12,196 bases of DNA, from assembly GCA_934339005.1 (NCBI GenBank), contig CAKRHR010000067.1, forward strand, positions 1 through 12,196, read 5' to 3'. Positions 1-5,275 of this stretch are shown here, piece by piece (the stretch's first letter is position 1; every line of letters begins with the position of its first letter). The stretch comes from an uncultured Catenibacillus sp. (lineage in GTDB: Bacteria; Bacillota; Clostridia; Lachnospirales; Lachnospiraceae). The notes below the pieces were generated by a model, which did not search any database, was not told the origin of the DNA, and was given only the letters and a program-made list of their open reading frames with translations. Both the position numbers and the translations under genes were made by a program.

Positions 1-12
1 CGCCTTGAGACG

Positions 13-70
13 CTGGCCTAGTAACAAGGGCTTATAGCCCTAGAGCAAACCACCCGTTGGACGGGTGGTC
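13..70 (+). mobile_element. Possible right end of an IS200/IS605-type element (omegaRNA-like hairpins)
   Basis: Two adjacent hairpins are visible: GGGCT-TAT-AGCCC at 28-40 and a 9-bp perfect stem ACCACCCGT-TGG-ACGGGTGGT at about 50-70. Neither is followed by a T tract, so they do not look like a terminator. A short hairpin followed by a GC-rich ACCACCCG/CGGGTGGT hairpin is, from memory, typical of the right end of TnpB-encoding IS200/IS605 elements, where the DNA also encodes the 3' scaffold of the guide (omega/re) RNA. The transposase and tnpB genes would lie to the left, outside the window. This assignment rests on structure alone. Alternatives are a repeat element or the remnant of another structured RNA. 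Confidence 0.4.
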
Positions 71-97
71 CTGATTAAAGCAGACAGAGAATATACT

Positions 98-132
98 TTG
101 ACACTTATATTGAAATGATTTATTATAAGTGT
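98..132 (+). promoter_or_regulatory. galT promoter with overlapping inverted repeat
   Basis: A TTGACA -35 box at 98-103 and a TATTAT -10 box at 121-126 are separated by exactly 17 bp, a strong sigma-A promoter for galT. A 9-bp perfect inverted repeat, ACACTTATA (101-109) and TATAAGTGT (124-132), spans the promoter from the -35 to just past the -10. That is a fitting place for a repressor operator. The repressor is not identifiable here. Confidence 0.75.
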
Positions 133-166
133 ATAAAAATGGTCTGGTAGGACAGGAGGAGAAAAT

Positions 167-1720
167 ATGCTTTCTAAATTTATTAAGGAATTAGTGCAGT
201 ATGGGGTAGATACAGGGTTAACACCGGAATGTGAGCGCATTTACACGACAAATCTTTTGCTGGATATATTTCATGAAGATGAATATGTAGATGACAGTGA
301 AAATGAATGTAAAGGTTGTTGTGAGCATGATTCAGACACAATGTTAGCAAAAGAAAATGATGAACCGCGCGGGCTTGAACAGATTTTAAAAGATCTTCTG
401 GATGAAGCGGTGCGCAGAGGGCTGATTGAGGATAGTGTTGTTTACAGAGATTTGTTTGATACAAGGCTGATGAATTGTCTGATGCCAAGACCTGCGCAGG
501 TGCAGGAAAAATTCAGGGAAGCCTATGCGGTATCACCGGAGGCGGCAACGACATATTATTATCAGTTAAGCAAAAACAGCGATTATATACGTACATATCG
601 TGTTAAAAAAGATATGAAATGGACAGTGGATACAGACTATGGCACACTGGATATTACAATTAATCTGTCTAAGCCGGAAAAGGATCCAAAGGCGATTGCG
701 GCGGCAGGAAAAGCCAAATCAAGCAGCTATCCAAAATGTCAGTTATGTATGGAAAACGAGGGTTATGCAGGTAGAGTGAATCATCCTGCCAGAGAAAATC
801 ACAGAATTATTCCGGTTAGAATTCAGGGTAGCAAATGGGGATTTCAGTATTCACCATATGTTTATTATAATGAGCATTGTATTGTTTTTAACGGTCAGCA
901 TGTGCCAATGAAAATTAACAGACAGACATTTGAAAAATTATTTGATTTTATTGATTTGTTTCCGCATTATTTTCTTGGTTCAAATGCTGATTTGCCGATC
1001 GTGGGTGGTTCCATTTTAAGCCATGATCATTTTCAGGGCGGTCATTATACTTTTGCGATGGAAAAGGCGCCAATCATGCGCAATTTTAGTGTGACAGGTT
1101 ATGAAGATGTGACTGCGGGAATTGTCAAATGGCCGTTATCCGTCATCAGACTTCAGTGCAAAGACAGAAAACGCATTGCAGAACTGGCAGAGCATATTTT
1201 AAATACATGGCGTAACTATACGGATGAAGCAGCATTTATTTTTGCGGAAACAGAAGGTGTGCCGCATAATACAATTACACCGATTGCACGAAAGCACGGG
1301 GATATTTATGAACTGGATCTGGCATTGCGTAATAATATCACGACAGAAGAACATCCTCTGGGGGTTTATCACCCACATGAGGAACTGCATCATATTAAAA
1401 AAGAAAATATTGGCTTAATCGAAGTTATGGGACTTGCTGTTTTACCTGCGCGTCTTAAGGGTGAACTTGAAATTTTAAAAGAATATATCCTTGAAGGAAA
1501 AGATATCCGAAGCAATGCACAGATTGCAAAACATGCTGACTGGGTGGAAGCATTTAGTCGAAACTATGAAGACGGTAAACAGTTTAACGCAGATAATATT
1601 GACATGATTTTGCAGCAGGAGGTTGGTAAAGTCTTTTGCCAGGTGCTTGAAGCGGCAGGAGTTTACAAATGCAATGATGAAGGTATGGCTGCGTTTATGC
1701 GGTTTATTGAGCAACTGTAG
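167..1720 (+). CDS. galT: UDP-glucose--hexose-1-phosphate uridylyltransferase, class II (GalT)
   Basis: This cytoplasmic Leloir-pathway enzyme exchanges UMP between UDP-glucose and galactose-1-phosphate, giving glucose-1-phosphate and UDP-galactose. The 517-residue product has the length of the Firmicutes class II family, well above the roughly 350 of class I. The GalT histidine motif is seen as HDHFQGGH at residues 286-293, and a CxxC pair (C191, C194) sits in the N-terminal half of the fold. The start is set by AGGAGG at 154-159, 7 nt upstream of ATG. An acidic stretch at about residues 36-66 contains Cys48, Cys51 and Cys52 and looks like a lineage-specific insertion. galK and galE, the usual partners, are not next to it. 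It has its own promoter at 98-126, and no clear terminator follows it before the toxin locus. Confidence 0.95.
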   Translation: MLSKFIKELVQYGVDTGLTPECERIYTTNLLLDIFHEDEYVDDSENECKGCCEHDSDTMLAKENDEPRGLEQILKDLLDEAVRRGLIEDSVVYRDLFDTRLMNCLMPRPAQVQEKFREAYAVSPEAATTYYYQLSKNSDYIRTYRVKKDMKWTVDTDYGTLDITINLSKPEKDPKAIAAAGKAKSSSYPKCQLCMENEGYAGRVNHPARENHRIIPVRIQGSKWGFQYSPYVYYNEHCIVFNGQHVPMKINRQTFEKLFDFIDLFPHYFLGSNADLPIVGGSILSHDHFQGGHYTFAMEKAPIMRNFSVTGYEDVTAGIVKWPLSVIRLQCKDRKRIAELAEHILNTWRNYTDEAAFIFAETEGVPHNTITPIARKHGDIYELDLALRNNITTEEHPLGVYHPHEELHHIKKENIGLIEVMGLAVLPARLKGELEILKEYILEGKDIRSNAQIAKHADWVEAFSRNYEDGKQFNADNIDMILQQEVGKVFCQVLEAAGVYKCNDEGMAAFMRFIEQL

Positions 1721-1834
1721 TAAAGATATTGAACGAATGACATATTTTATTCATTAACAGATTAAGATAACGTTAAATCTTAGGCAGATTATAAGGTTAT
1801 ATTTGGAAAAATAGAAAGTAGAATACGAAAAAAC
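1721..1834. other. Gene-free spacer after galT
   Basis: This AT-rich stretch holds no ORF with a ribosome binding site and no convincing terminator. Only weak dyads around 1761-1783 are visible, without a T tract. Transcription from galT may continue into the RNA locus that follows. Confidence 0.5.
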
Positions 1835-1863
1835 TTGAAAATAAGATTTGATTGCGATATAAT
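1835..1863 (+). promoter_or_regulatory. Promoter of the antisense RNA
   Basis: TTGAAA (1835-1840) and a perfect TATAAT (1858-1863) are separated by exactly 17 bp. Transcription should start near 1870, facing the toxin gene. No open reading frame with a ribosome binding site follows before the terminator at 1933-1970, so the product is probably a short RNA. Confidence 0.8.
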
Positions 1864-1869
1864 CAATAT

Positions 1870-1970
1870 AAAGAAAGTATCCATTCCAAGTGGATGCTTC
1901 CCGAGGTAGAGTTATGAGCCTTTACAGGCGCCGCCTATCCCGTTGGCAGACGGGGTAGGCATTTTTATTT
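1870..1970 (+). ncRNA. Putative antitoxin antisense RNA of a type I toxin-antitoxin pair
   Basis: A roughly 100-nt transcript is predicted from the promoter at 1835-1863 to the terminator at 1933-1970. It folds into three stem-loops: 9 bp with one G-U pair (1875-1883 with 1891-1899), GCCT-TTAC-AGGC (1918-1929) and the 11-bp terminator stem (1933-1943 with 1950-1960). It is fully complementary to the 3' untranslated part of the minus-strand toxin mRNA and ends over the toxin stop codon at 1965-1967. This convergent tail-to-tail overlap is the arrangement known for TxpA/RatA and BsrG/SR4 of Bacillus. Its first 13 predicted nucleotides (1872-1884) are identical to the predicted 5' end of the toxin mRNA. 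The antitoxin role is inferred. Confidence 0.7.
1933..1970 (+). terminator. Rho-independent terminator of the antisense RNA
   Basis: GCCTATCCCGT (1933-1943) pairs with ACGGGGTAGGC (1950-1960) through 11 positions with one G-U wobble and a 6-nt loop. ATTTTTATTT follows directly. Confidence 0.85.
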
Positions 1971-2081
1971 TCGCTTATTTCTCTTATCGAGAAAGGTAAG
2001 CAACGCAATGAGTAAACCGCCGAAGGAAATCAGCAAAGCTAATATTCCAAGGAAAACCATAATGATTTCGTAGGTTGTCAT
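1965..2081 (-). CDS. Small holin-like membrane toxin (TxpA/BsrG-like), type I TA
   Basis: The gene encodes 38 residues starting MTTYEIIMVFLGILA. A hydrophobic span of about 25 residues (roughly 6-30) forms a single membrane helix, followed by a basic tail, DKRNKRK. The M-T-x-Y-E-x-h-M-h start and the helix-plus-lysine-rich-tail layout match the Bacillus type I toxins BsrG and TxpA and the putative holin-like toxin family (Hol_Tox). Such peptides insert into the cytoplasmic membrane and harm the cell when overproduced. Coding is supported by a strong Shine-Dalgarno, GGGAGGTG at 2088-2095, 6 nt before ATG. A facing RNA covers the 3' end. The gene is preceded by a promoter at 2168-2196 and a long leader of about 80 nt. 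Family membership is from recalled sequence pattern; toxicity is inferred. Confidence 0.8.
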   Translation of the reverse strand: MTTYEIIMVFLGILALLISFGGLLIALLTFLDKRNKRK

Positions 2082-2089
2082 ACACGTCA

Positions 2090-2137
2090 CCTCCCATCTT
2101 ATGTATTCCGAATAATCGGTTAAATAAGTTCGGGAGG
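2090..2137 (-). promoter_or_regulatory. Leader hairpin that can hide the toxin ribosome binding site
   Basis: In the toxin mRNA leader, CCTCCC (plus-strand 2132-2137) is an exact complement of the Shine-Dalgarno core GGGAGG (2090-2095), and flanking G-U pairs can extend the stem. A small CCGA-TTAT-TCGG hairpin at 2108-2119 lies inside the loop and would bring the two arms together. Hidden ribosome binding sites are common in type I toxin mRNAs. Which fold dominates cannot be decided by eye. Confidence 0.55.
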
Positions 2138-2167
2138 CTACCACCCATCATGGATACTTTCTAAATA

Positions 2168-2196
2168 AGTCTAACCTATACGCAAATTAATTGCAA
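2168..2196 (-). promoter_or_regulatory. Promoter of the toxin mRNA
   Basis: On the minus strand TTGCAA (2196-2191) and TAGACT (2173-2168) are 17 bp apart, each matching consensus at 4 of 6 positions. The predicted start, near 2162, coincides with the first base of the 13-bp inverted repeat shared with the antisense RNA. It is weaker than the antisense promoter, as expected if antitoxin RNA must be in excess. Confidence 0.5.
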
Positions 2197-2273
2197 TGAA
2201 CTTACACAAATGTGAAGTAAAAGTTATTTTTTTAGTGAAATGGTTTATAGTAAATATAGTGTTTATAGTGGTG

Positions 2274-2319
2274 TATAATAGATGGTATAGTAAAAGACAA
2301 AACAGTTTTAGAAAGAGGA
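2274..2319 (+). promoter_or_regulatory. Probable -10 and ribosome binding site of the amidohydrolase gene
   Basis: A perfect TATAAT lies at 2274-2279, but no good -35 box is found 16-18 bp upstream. Several TATAGT repeats (near 2245, 2255, 2264 and 2284) surround it and could bind a regulator or simply reflect AT richness. AAAGAGGA at 2312-2319 is the ribosome binding site of the next gene. Confidence 0.35.
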
Positions 2320-2325
2320 TTAAAT

Positions 2326-3498
2326 ATGGACTTTTATAAGCGTGCATTAGAATTAAAAGAAGAAACGGTCAAACACCGCAGATATATTCATGAACATGCG
2401 GAGGCGGGACTTTATTTGCCAAAAACAAAAGCCTATGTGATAGAAACATTAAAATCTTTTGGGATAGAGCCGGAAGTATGTGGTGAAGGTGTGTCAGCGA
2501 CACTTGGAAAAGAGGGCAAAGTTTTATTGCTGAGGGCAGATATGGATGCACTGCCAATGCCGGAGGAAAGTGGCGAGGTATTTGCCTGCCCGAATCAAAA
2601 GACAGCACATGCCTGCGGACATGATTTTCATGCGGCGATGCTTTTGACAGCGGCAAAAATGCTCAAAGAAAACGAATATTTATTGCAGGGAACAGTAAAA
2701 CTGATGTTTCAGCCGGCCGAAGAAACCTTTGAAGGCAGTAAAAATATGATAGAAGCTGGTATTTTGGAGAATCCAAAGGTGGATGCAGCTCTGGCTTATC
2801 ACGTATCACCGGGTAAAATGCCGGTAGGTATTTATATGTACAATGATAACAGTACGATGATGTACTCAGTTGATGGTTTCAAAATTGATATCAAAGGAAA
2901 AGGTACACATGGTGCTTATCCGCAGGCAGGTATTGATCCGATAAATATTGCGGTGCATATTTATCTGGCACTGCAGGAATTGATTGCAAGAGAGTGTGAT
3001 TCTGCGCATGCCTGTGTTTTAACGGTGGGCCAGCTTCAGGCGGGAACGGCAGCAAACATTATTCCGGATACAGCGGTAATGCAGGGCACAATTCGCACCA
3101 ATGATAAAGATGAACGGGCACATCTTGTGGCGAGAATGAAGGAAGTGGCTGTTAAAGTTGCAGATGTATACGGTGGTGAGGCAAAAGTGACGATGATATC
3201 TGAAGTGCCGCCGTTAATTTGTAATCCTCAGCTAACAGATGAGATTGTAGGATATATGAAGGAAACAAATATTCCGGGACTGACACCATATCCTGGCGTA
3301 GCTGCAAGTGCGTCCGAAGATTTTGCCGTGATTGCTGAAAAAGTACCGGCAGCATTTATGTATTTATCCGCCGGATTTATGGATGAACGCGGTGAATACC
3401 CTGCACATCATCCGAAAGTCAGATTTAATGAAGATGTCTGCCCGATAGGTGCAGCCTGCCTGGCACATTGCGCCGTGAGATGGCTGGAGGAAAATTAA
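2326..3498 (+). CDS. M20-family amidohydrolase (N-acyl-amino-acid / hippurate hydrolase type)
   Basis: This is a metal-dependent peptidase-fold enzyme of the M20D subfamily, predicted to release free amino acids from N-acylated forms in the cytoplasm. At 390 residues it has the usual family length. Visible motifs are LRADMDALP (69-77), HACGHDFH (95-102, with Cys97 and His99 as expected metal ligands), FQPAEE (128-133, Glu132 as the general base and Glu133 as ligand), His159 in AYHV, and HHP (361-363) near the end. The inserted dimerisation domain includes GTAANIIPD. The start has a ribosome binding site at 2312-2319. It is a single-gene unit ended by the terminator at 3564-3606. The exact substrate cannot be read from sequence; acetyl-amino acids, hippurate-like compounds or acetyl-diaminopimelate are possible. 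Confidence 0.9.
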   Translation: MDFYKRALELKEETVKHRRYIHEHAEAGLYLPKTKAYVIETLKSFGIEPEVCGEGVSATLGKEGKVLLLRADMDALPMPEESGEVFACPNQKTAHACGHDFHAAMLLTAAKMLKENEYLLQGTVKLMFQPAEETFEGSKNMIEAGILENPKVDAALAYHVSPGKMPVGIYMYNDNSTMMYSVDGFKIDIKGKGTHGAYPQAGIDPINIAVHIYLALQELIARECDSAHACVLTVGQLQAGTAANIIPDTAVMQGTIRTNDKDERAHLVARMKEVAVKVADVYGGEAKVTMISEVPPLICNPQLTDEIVGYMKETNIPGLTPYPGVAASASEDFAVIAEKVPAAFMYLSAGFMDERGEYPAHHPKVRFNEDVCPIGAACLAHCAVRWLEEN

Positions 3499-3563
3499 AA
3501 CAGATAAGAAAAGTAAACAATATAGTGAAAAAAGACGAATAAAATTAAGCATATAAACTTGCA

Positions 3564-3606
3564 AATCCCTGGAATGTAGTAAATAAGCACATTCTAGGGA
3601 TTTTTT
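3564..3606 (+). terminator. Terminator after the amidohydrolase gene
   Basis: AATCCCTGGAATGT (3564-3577) pairs with ACATTCTAGGGATT (3589-3602) over 14 positions with one G-T wobble, closing an 11-nt loop. A run of six T follows at 3601-3606. It lies directly against the end of the convergent fic gene. Confidence 0.9.
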
Positions 3607-3607
3607 G

Positions 3608-4345
3608 TTACTCAGTGAAAAAATATTGACATTGCTCAAAGTAGTAAATTTGTTCTTTTTTAAACAGTGTGATAAGGTTTTCGATGCTTCCCTTATCATG
3701 ATAGGATTTTAATGCATCCAAATATTCCGGTCTATTGGCATCTTGAATTATAAAAGGTGCAATATAATGATGCAAACATTCACGAAAAAGAATTATGCGA
3801 CCTGTTCGTCCATTGCCGTCCTGAAATGGATGAATGCTTTCGTAGCGGGCATGAAATTCCGCAAGTGCATTTAATGAAACTGGTTGCAGTGTATACCAAT
3901 TAAATAATTTTTCCATTTCTGTAGGTACTTGACTTGGAAGTGCAGTTTTTTGCATGCCGATAATGTTGGCACGTTTTTTATATTCACCAATAGCATATCC
4001 ATTCGTGCGATCCTCAAAAACACCACTCTTTAATTCATAATGAAATTGCTTGATCATATTTTGAGATAAATCTAAATCAAGCGTATCAAGCATTTTATTA
4101 AACATCAGAAAATGTCCGTTCATTTCCTCAACATCTTTTGCACGGTAATAATCATCTGATTTTGGCAGCGTTCCGGTATCGAAAAGGGAAGCTGTCTGTT
4201 CTTCTGTTAAAGTACTTCCTTCAATTTTATTTGAGTTGTAGGCCATGAGCCGCTGGGTAAAACCATAAACACCTGAGCGATCACGTTTTTTTTGCTCAAT
4301 TTTGAAACGCTCAATCAGATGCTGTATAAATGAAATTTTATTCAT
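3608..4345 (-). CDS. fic: Fic-domain protein (probable self-inhibited AMPylase)
   Basis: Fic enzymes transfer AMP, or another nucleotide-derived group, from ATP to a hydroxyl on a target protein. The 245-residue product contains the full catalytic motif HPFQDGNGRTGR (172-183), with the catalytic His172, metal-binding Asp176, and Arg180/Arg183. The target-docking flap region is around GEYKKRANIIG (120-130). An N-terminal inhibitory helix motif, S-N-K-I-E-G (38-43), matches the (S/T)xxxE(G/N) rule; Glu42 would block ATP gamma-phosphate placement, as in class II Fic proteins. I chose ATG at 4345 because AGGAAGGA (4353-4360) sits 7 nt upstream; the longer ORF from 4378 has no such site. The ribosome binding site overlaps the stop region of xre (13-nt gap), so the two are co-transcribed. 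The target is unknown. Confidence 0.93.
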   Translation of the reverse strand: MNKISFIQHLIERFKIEQKKRDRSGVYGFTQRLMAYNSNKIEGSTLTEEQTASLFDTGTLPKSDDYYRAKDVEEMNGHFLMFNKMLDTLDLDLSQNMIKQFHYELKSGVFEDRTNGYAIGEYKKRANIIGMQKTALPSQVPTEMEKLFNWYTLQPVSLNALAEFHARYESIHPFQDGNGRTGRIILFRECLHHYIAPFIIQDANRPEYLDALKSYHDKGSIENLITLFKKEQIYYFEQCQYFFTE

Positions 4346-4358
4346 AAAATCGTCCTTC

Positions 4359-4802
4359 CTATTTCCACATATCATCATTATTCATAATATCTACATCATG
4401 CATAAGACCATCCTCGGTGGATTCAATAGAGGTTCGAGCATGGGCTGCAAGAAGTTCGGCTTCTTTTTCCATCTGCTGGCTTGAAAGCAAGTTTTTGGAA
4501 TATTGTAAAACTTTTCCCTGGTTATTATCTGATAACTGAACATATATATCCGTAAGTTCTTTGCATGGGTGTGGGATTTCCTCTTTTTGTTCATCTATCA
4601 AATCTGATTTTTCAATATGAAAATAATCTGCTAATTTTTGGACTTTCCCCATACGAGGGAGAGCAATACCTTGACACCATGTATTAAATGTCTGTGGAGA
4701 AACGGAGATAGCGTCAGCAACTTCCTTCTGTGTCTTATTGTTCTGGGATAAAAAATAGTTCAAATTTGTGGAGAAGATTCGTTTTTGGTCTATATCAGTC
4801 AT
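4359..4802 (-). CDS. XRE-family transcriptional regulator paired with fic
   Basis: The 147-residue protein has an N-terminal lambda-repressor-like helix-turn-helix at about residues 10-70. TQKEVADAI (24-32) is the first helix and the recognition helix falls around S35-W42. The C-terminal part (81-147) is helical and ends in an acidic tail, HDVDIMNNDDMWK, with no peptidase domain. Similar acidic tails are, from memory, found in repressors next to ImmA-type proteases; here a fic gene takes that place. The start at 4802 has AGGAGGT (4810-4816) 7 nt upstream; a longer ORF from 4892 reads through the promoter and is rejected. It probably represses its own operon. Whether it also acts as an antitoxin for Fic is uncertain, since Fic carries its own inhibitory helix. 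Confidence 0.88.
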   Translation of the reverse strand: MTDIDQKRIFSTNLNYFLSQNNKTQKEVADAISVSPQTFNTWCQGIALPRMGKVQKLADYFHIEKSDLIDEQKEEIPHPCKELTDIYVQLSDNNQGKVLQYSKNLLSSQQMEKEAELLAAHARTSIESTEDGLMHDVDIMNNDDMWK

Positions 4803-4823
4803 GCTATTTACCTCCTTATATTC

Positions 4824-4852
4824 ATGATACAATATAAATGGATAAATGACAA
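4824..4852 (-). promoter_or_regulatory. Promoter of the xre-fic operon
   Basis: On the minus strand TTGTCA (4852-4847) and TATCAT (4829-4824) are exactly 17 bp apart. Transcription should start near 4817, just ahead of the xre ribosome binding site, giving a very short leader of about 15 nt. Confidence 0.7.
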
Positions 4853-4879
4853 GGCGAAAACAAAAAAAATTTGATTTCA

Positions 4880-4911
4880 GTATCGATACCAAATTAAATT
4901 TGCAATATAAT
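4880..4911 (+). promoter_or_regulatory. Palindromic operator candidate and -10 box for the 56-aa gene
   Basis: GTATCGATAC at 4880-4889 is a perfect 10-bp palindrome. A TATAAT at 4906-4911 would use this palindrome as its -35 region (17-bp spacing gives TCGATA at 4883-4888, a poor match). A protein bound here could block or replace -35 recognition. The neighbouring XRE protein is the natural candidate. Its own promoter lies 28 bp away on the other strand. Confidence 0.45.
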
Positions 4912-4936
4912 CAACAAAGCGAAAGGAGAAAGTAAG

Positions 4937-5107
4937 ATGGATGCCTTGAATGATAAGACACTGAATCATTCAGTGAATCTGCAGGCAGTCACAGATATGT
5001 TAAGAATGGCAGGTTACAAAGATGCAGCAGATATGATTAGAGATTATTATTTAAAAAAGCATAAAATAAGTATGAAAAATTTTAGTGACTTTATGTATTT
5101 TTCGTGA
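4937..5107 (+). CDS. Small protein of unknown function, divergent from xre-fic
   Basis: This 56-codon gene is supported by a good ribosome binding site, AAAGGAG (4922-4928), 8 nt before ATG, and by TATAAT at 4906-4911. The product begins MDALNDKTLNHSVNLQAVTD and ends KNFSDFMYFS. Its central part (about 13-42) looks like amphipathic helix, with no membrane segment and no cysteines, and the 40-50 region is basic. I do not recognise a family. It stands 134 bp from the start of xre in divergent orientation, so it may share control by the XRE protein and belong to the same module. It could also be an unrelated small gene. Confidence 0.6.
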   Translation: MDALNDKTLNHSVNLQAVTDMLRMAGYKDAADMIRDYYLKKHKISMKNFSDFMYFS

Positions 5108-5275
5108 TAAAATCAATCATACGAGTTTTCATAATATATCAATATTCTTGGAAATATTAAATGTCCTTTTAAATTTAGTATTAAAAAAATGAGTATCAGG
5201 GAATATATGAGATTATGTGAAACAATAAAATAAAGGGGAAATCTGACTGAAAACGAAGTTGGACGTAAGAGGGAC

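Larger units (their letters stand above)
1872..2162. repeat. 13-bp perfect inverted repeat flanking the toxin locus
   Basis: AGAAAGTATCCAT at 1872-1884 and its exact reverse complement at 2150-2162 bracket the toxin gene. Each copy sits right at the predicted start of one of the two facing transcripts. The toxin mRNA would therefore begin with this sequence and carry its complement in its 3' region, allowing the two ends to pair. Confidence 0.85.

Noticed and set aside
98..132. Similarity of the galT promoter (ACTTTGACACTTATA) to the right end of the MITE-like element (ACTTTTGACACTTACA).
   Set aside because: The shared part is mainly a -35 consensus box with an AT-rich follow-on; no partner inverted repeat is seen near galT, so a solo element end is not supported.
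1984..2151. A second reading frame (55 codons, starting MMGGSLPNLF) that overlaps the toxin gene, similar in layout to mok over hok.
   Set aside because: Its start lies about 12 nt from the predicted mRNA 5' end with no ribosome binding site, and its translation across the toxin gene looks like an ordinary out-of-frame product. Worth checking only if the toxin locus is studied.
4303..4484. A 60-codon plus-strand frame opposite the start of fic and the end of xre.
   Set aside because: No ribosome binding site, and it is antisense to two well-supported genes.
4803..4892. An N-terminal extension of 30 residues for the XRE protein.
   Set aside because: It would run through the xre promoter and ignores the strong AGGAGGT site placed correctly for the ATG at 4802.
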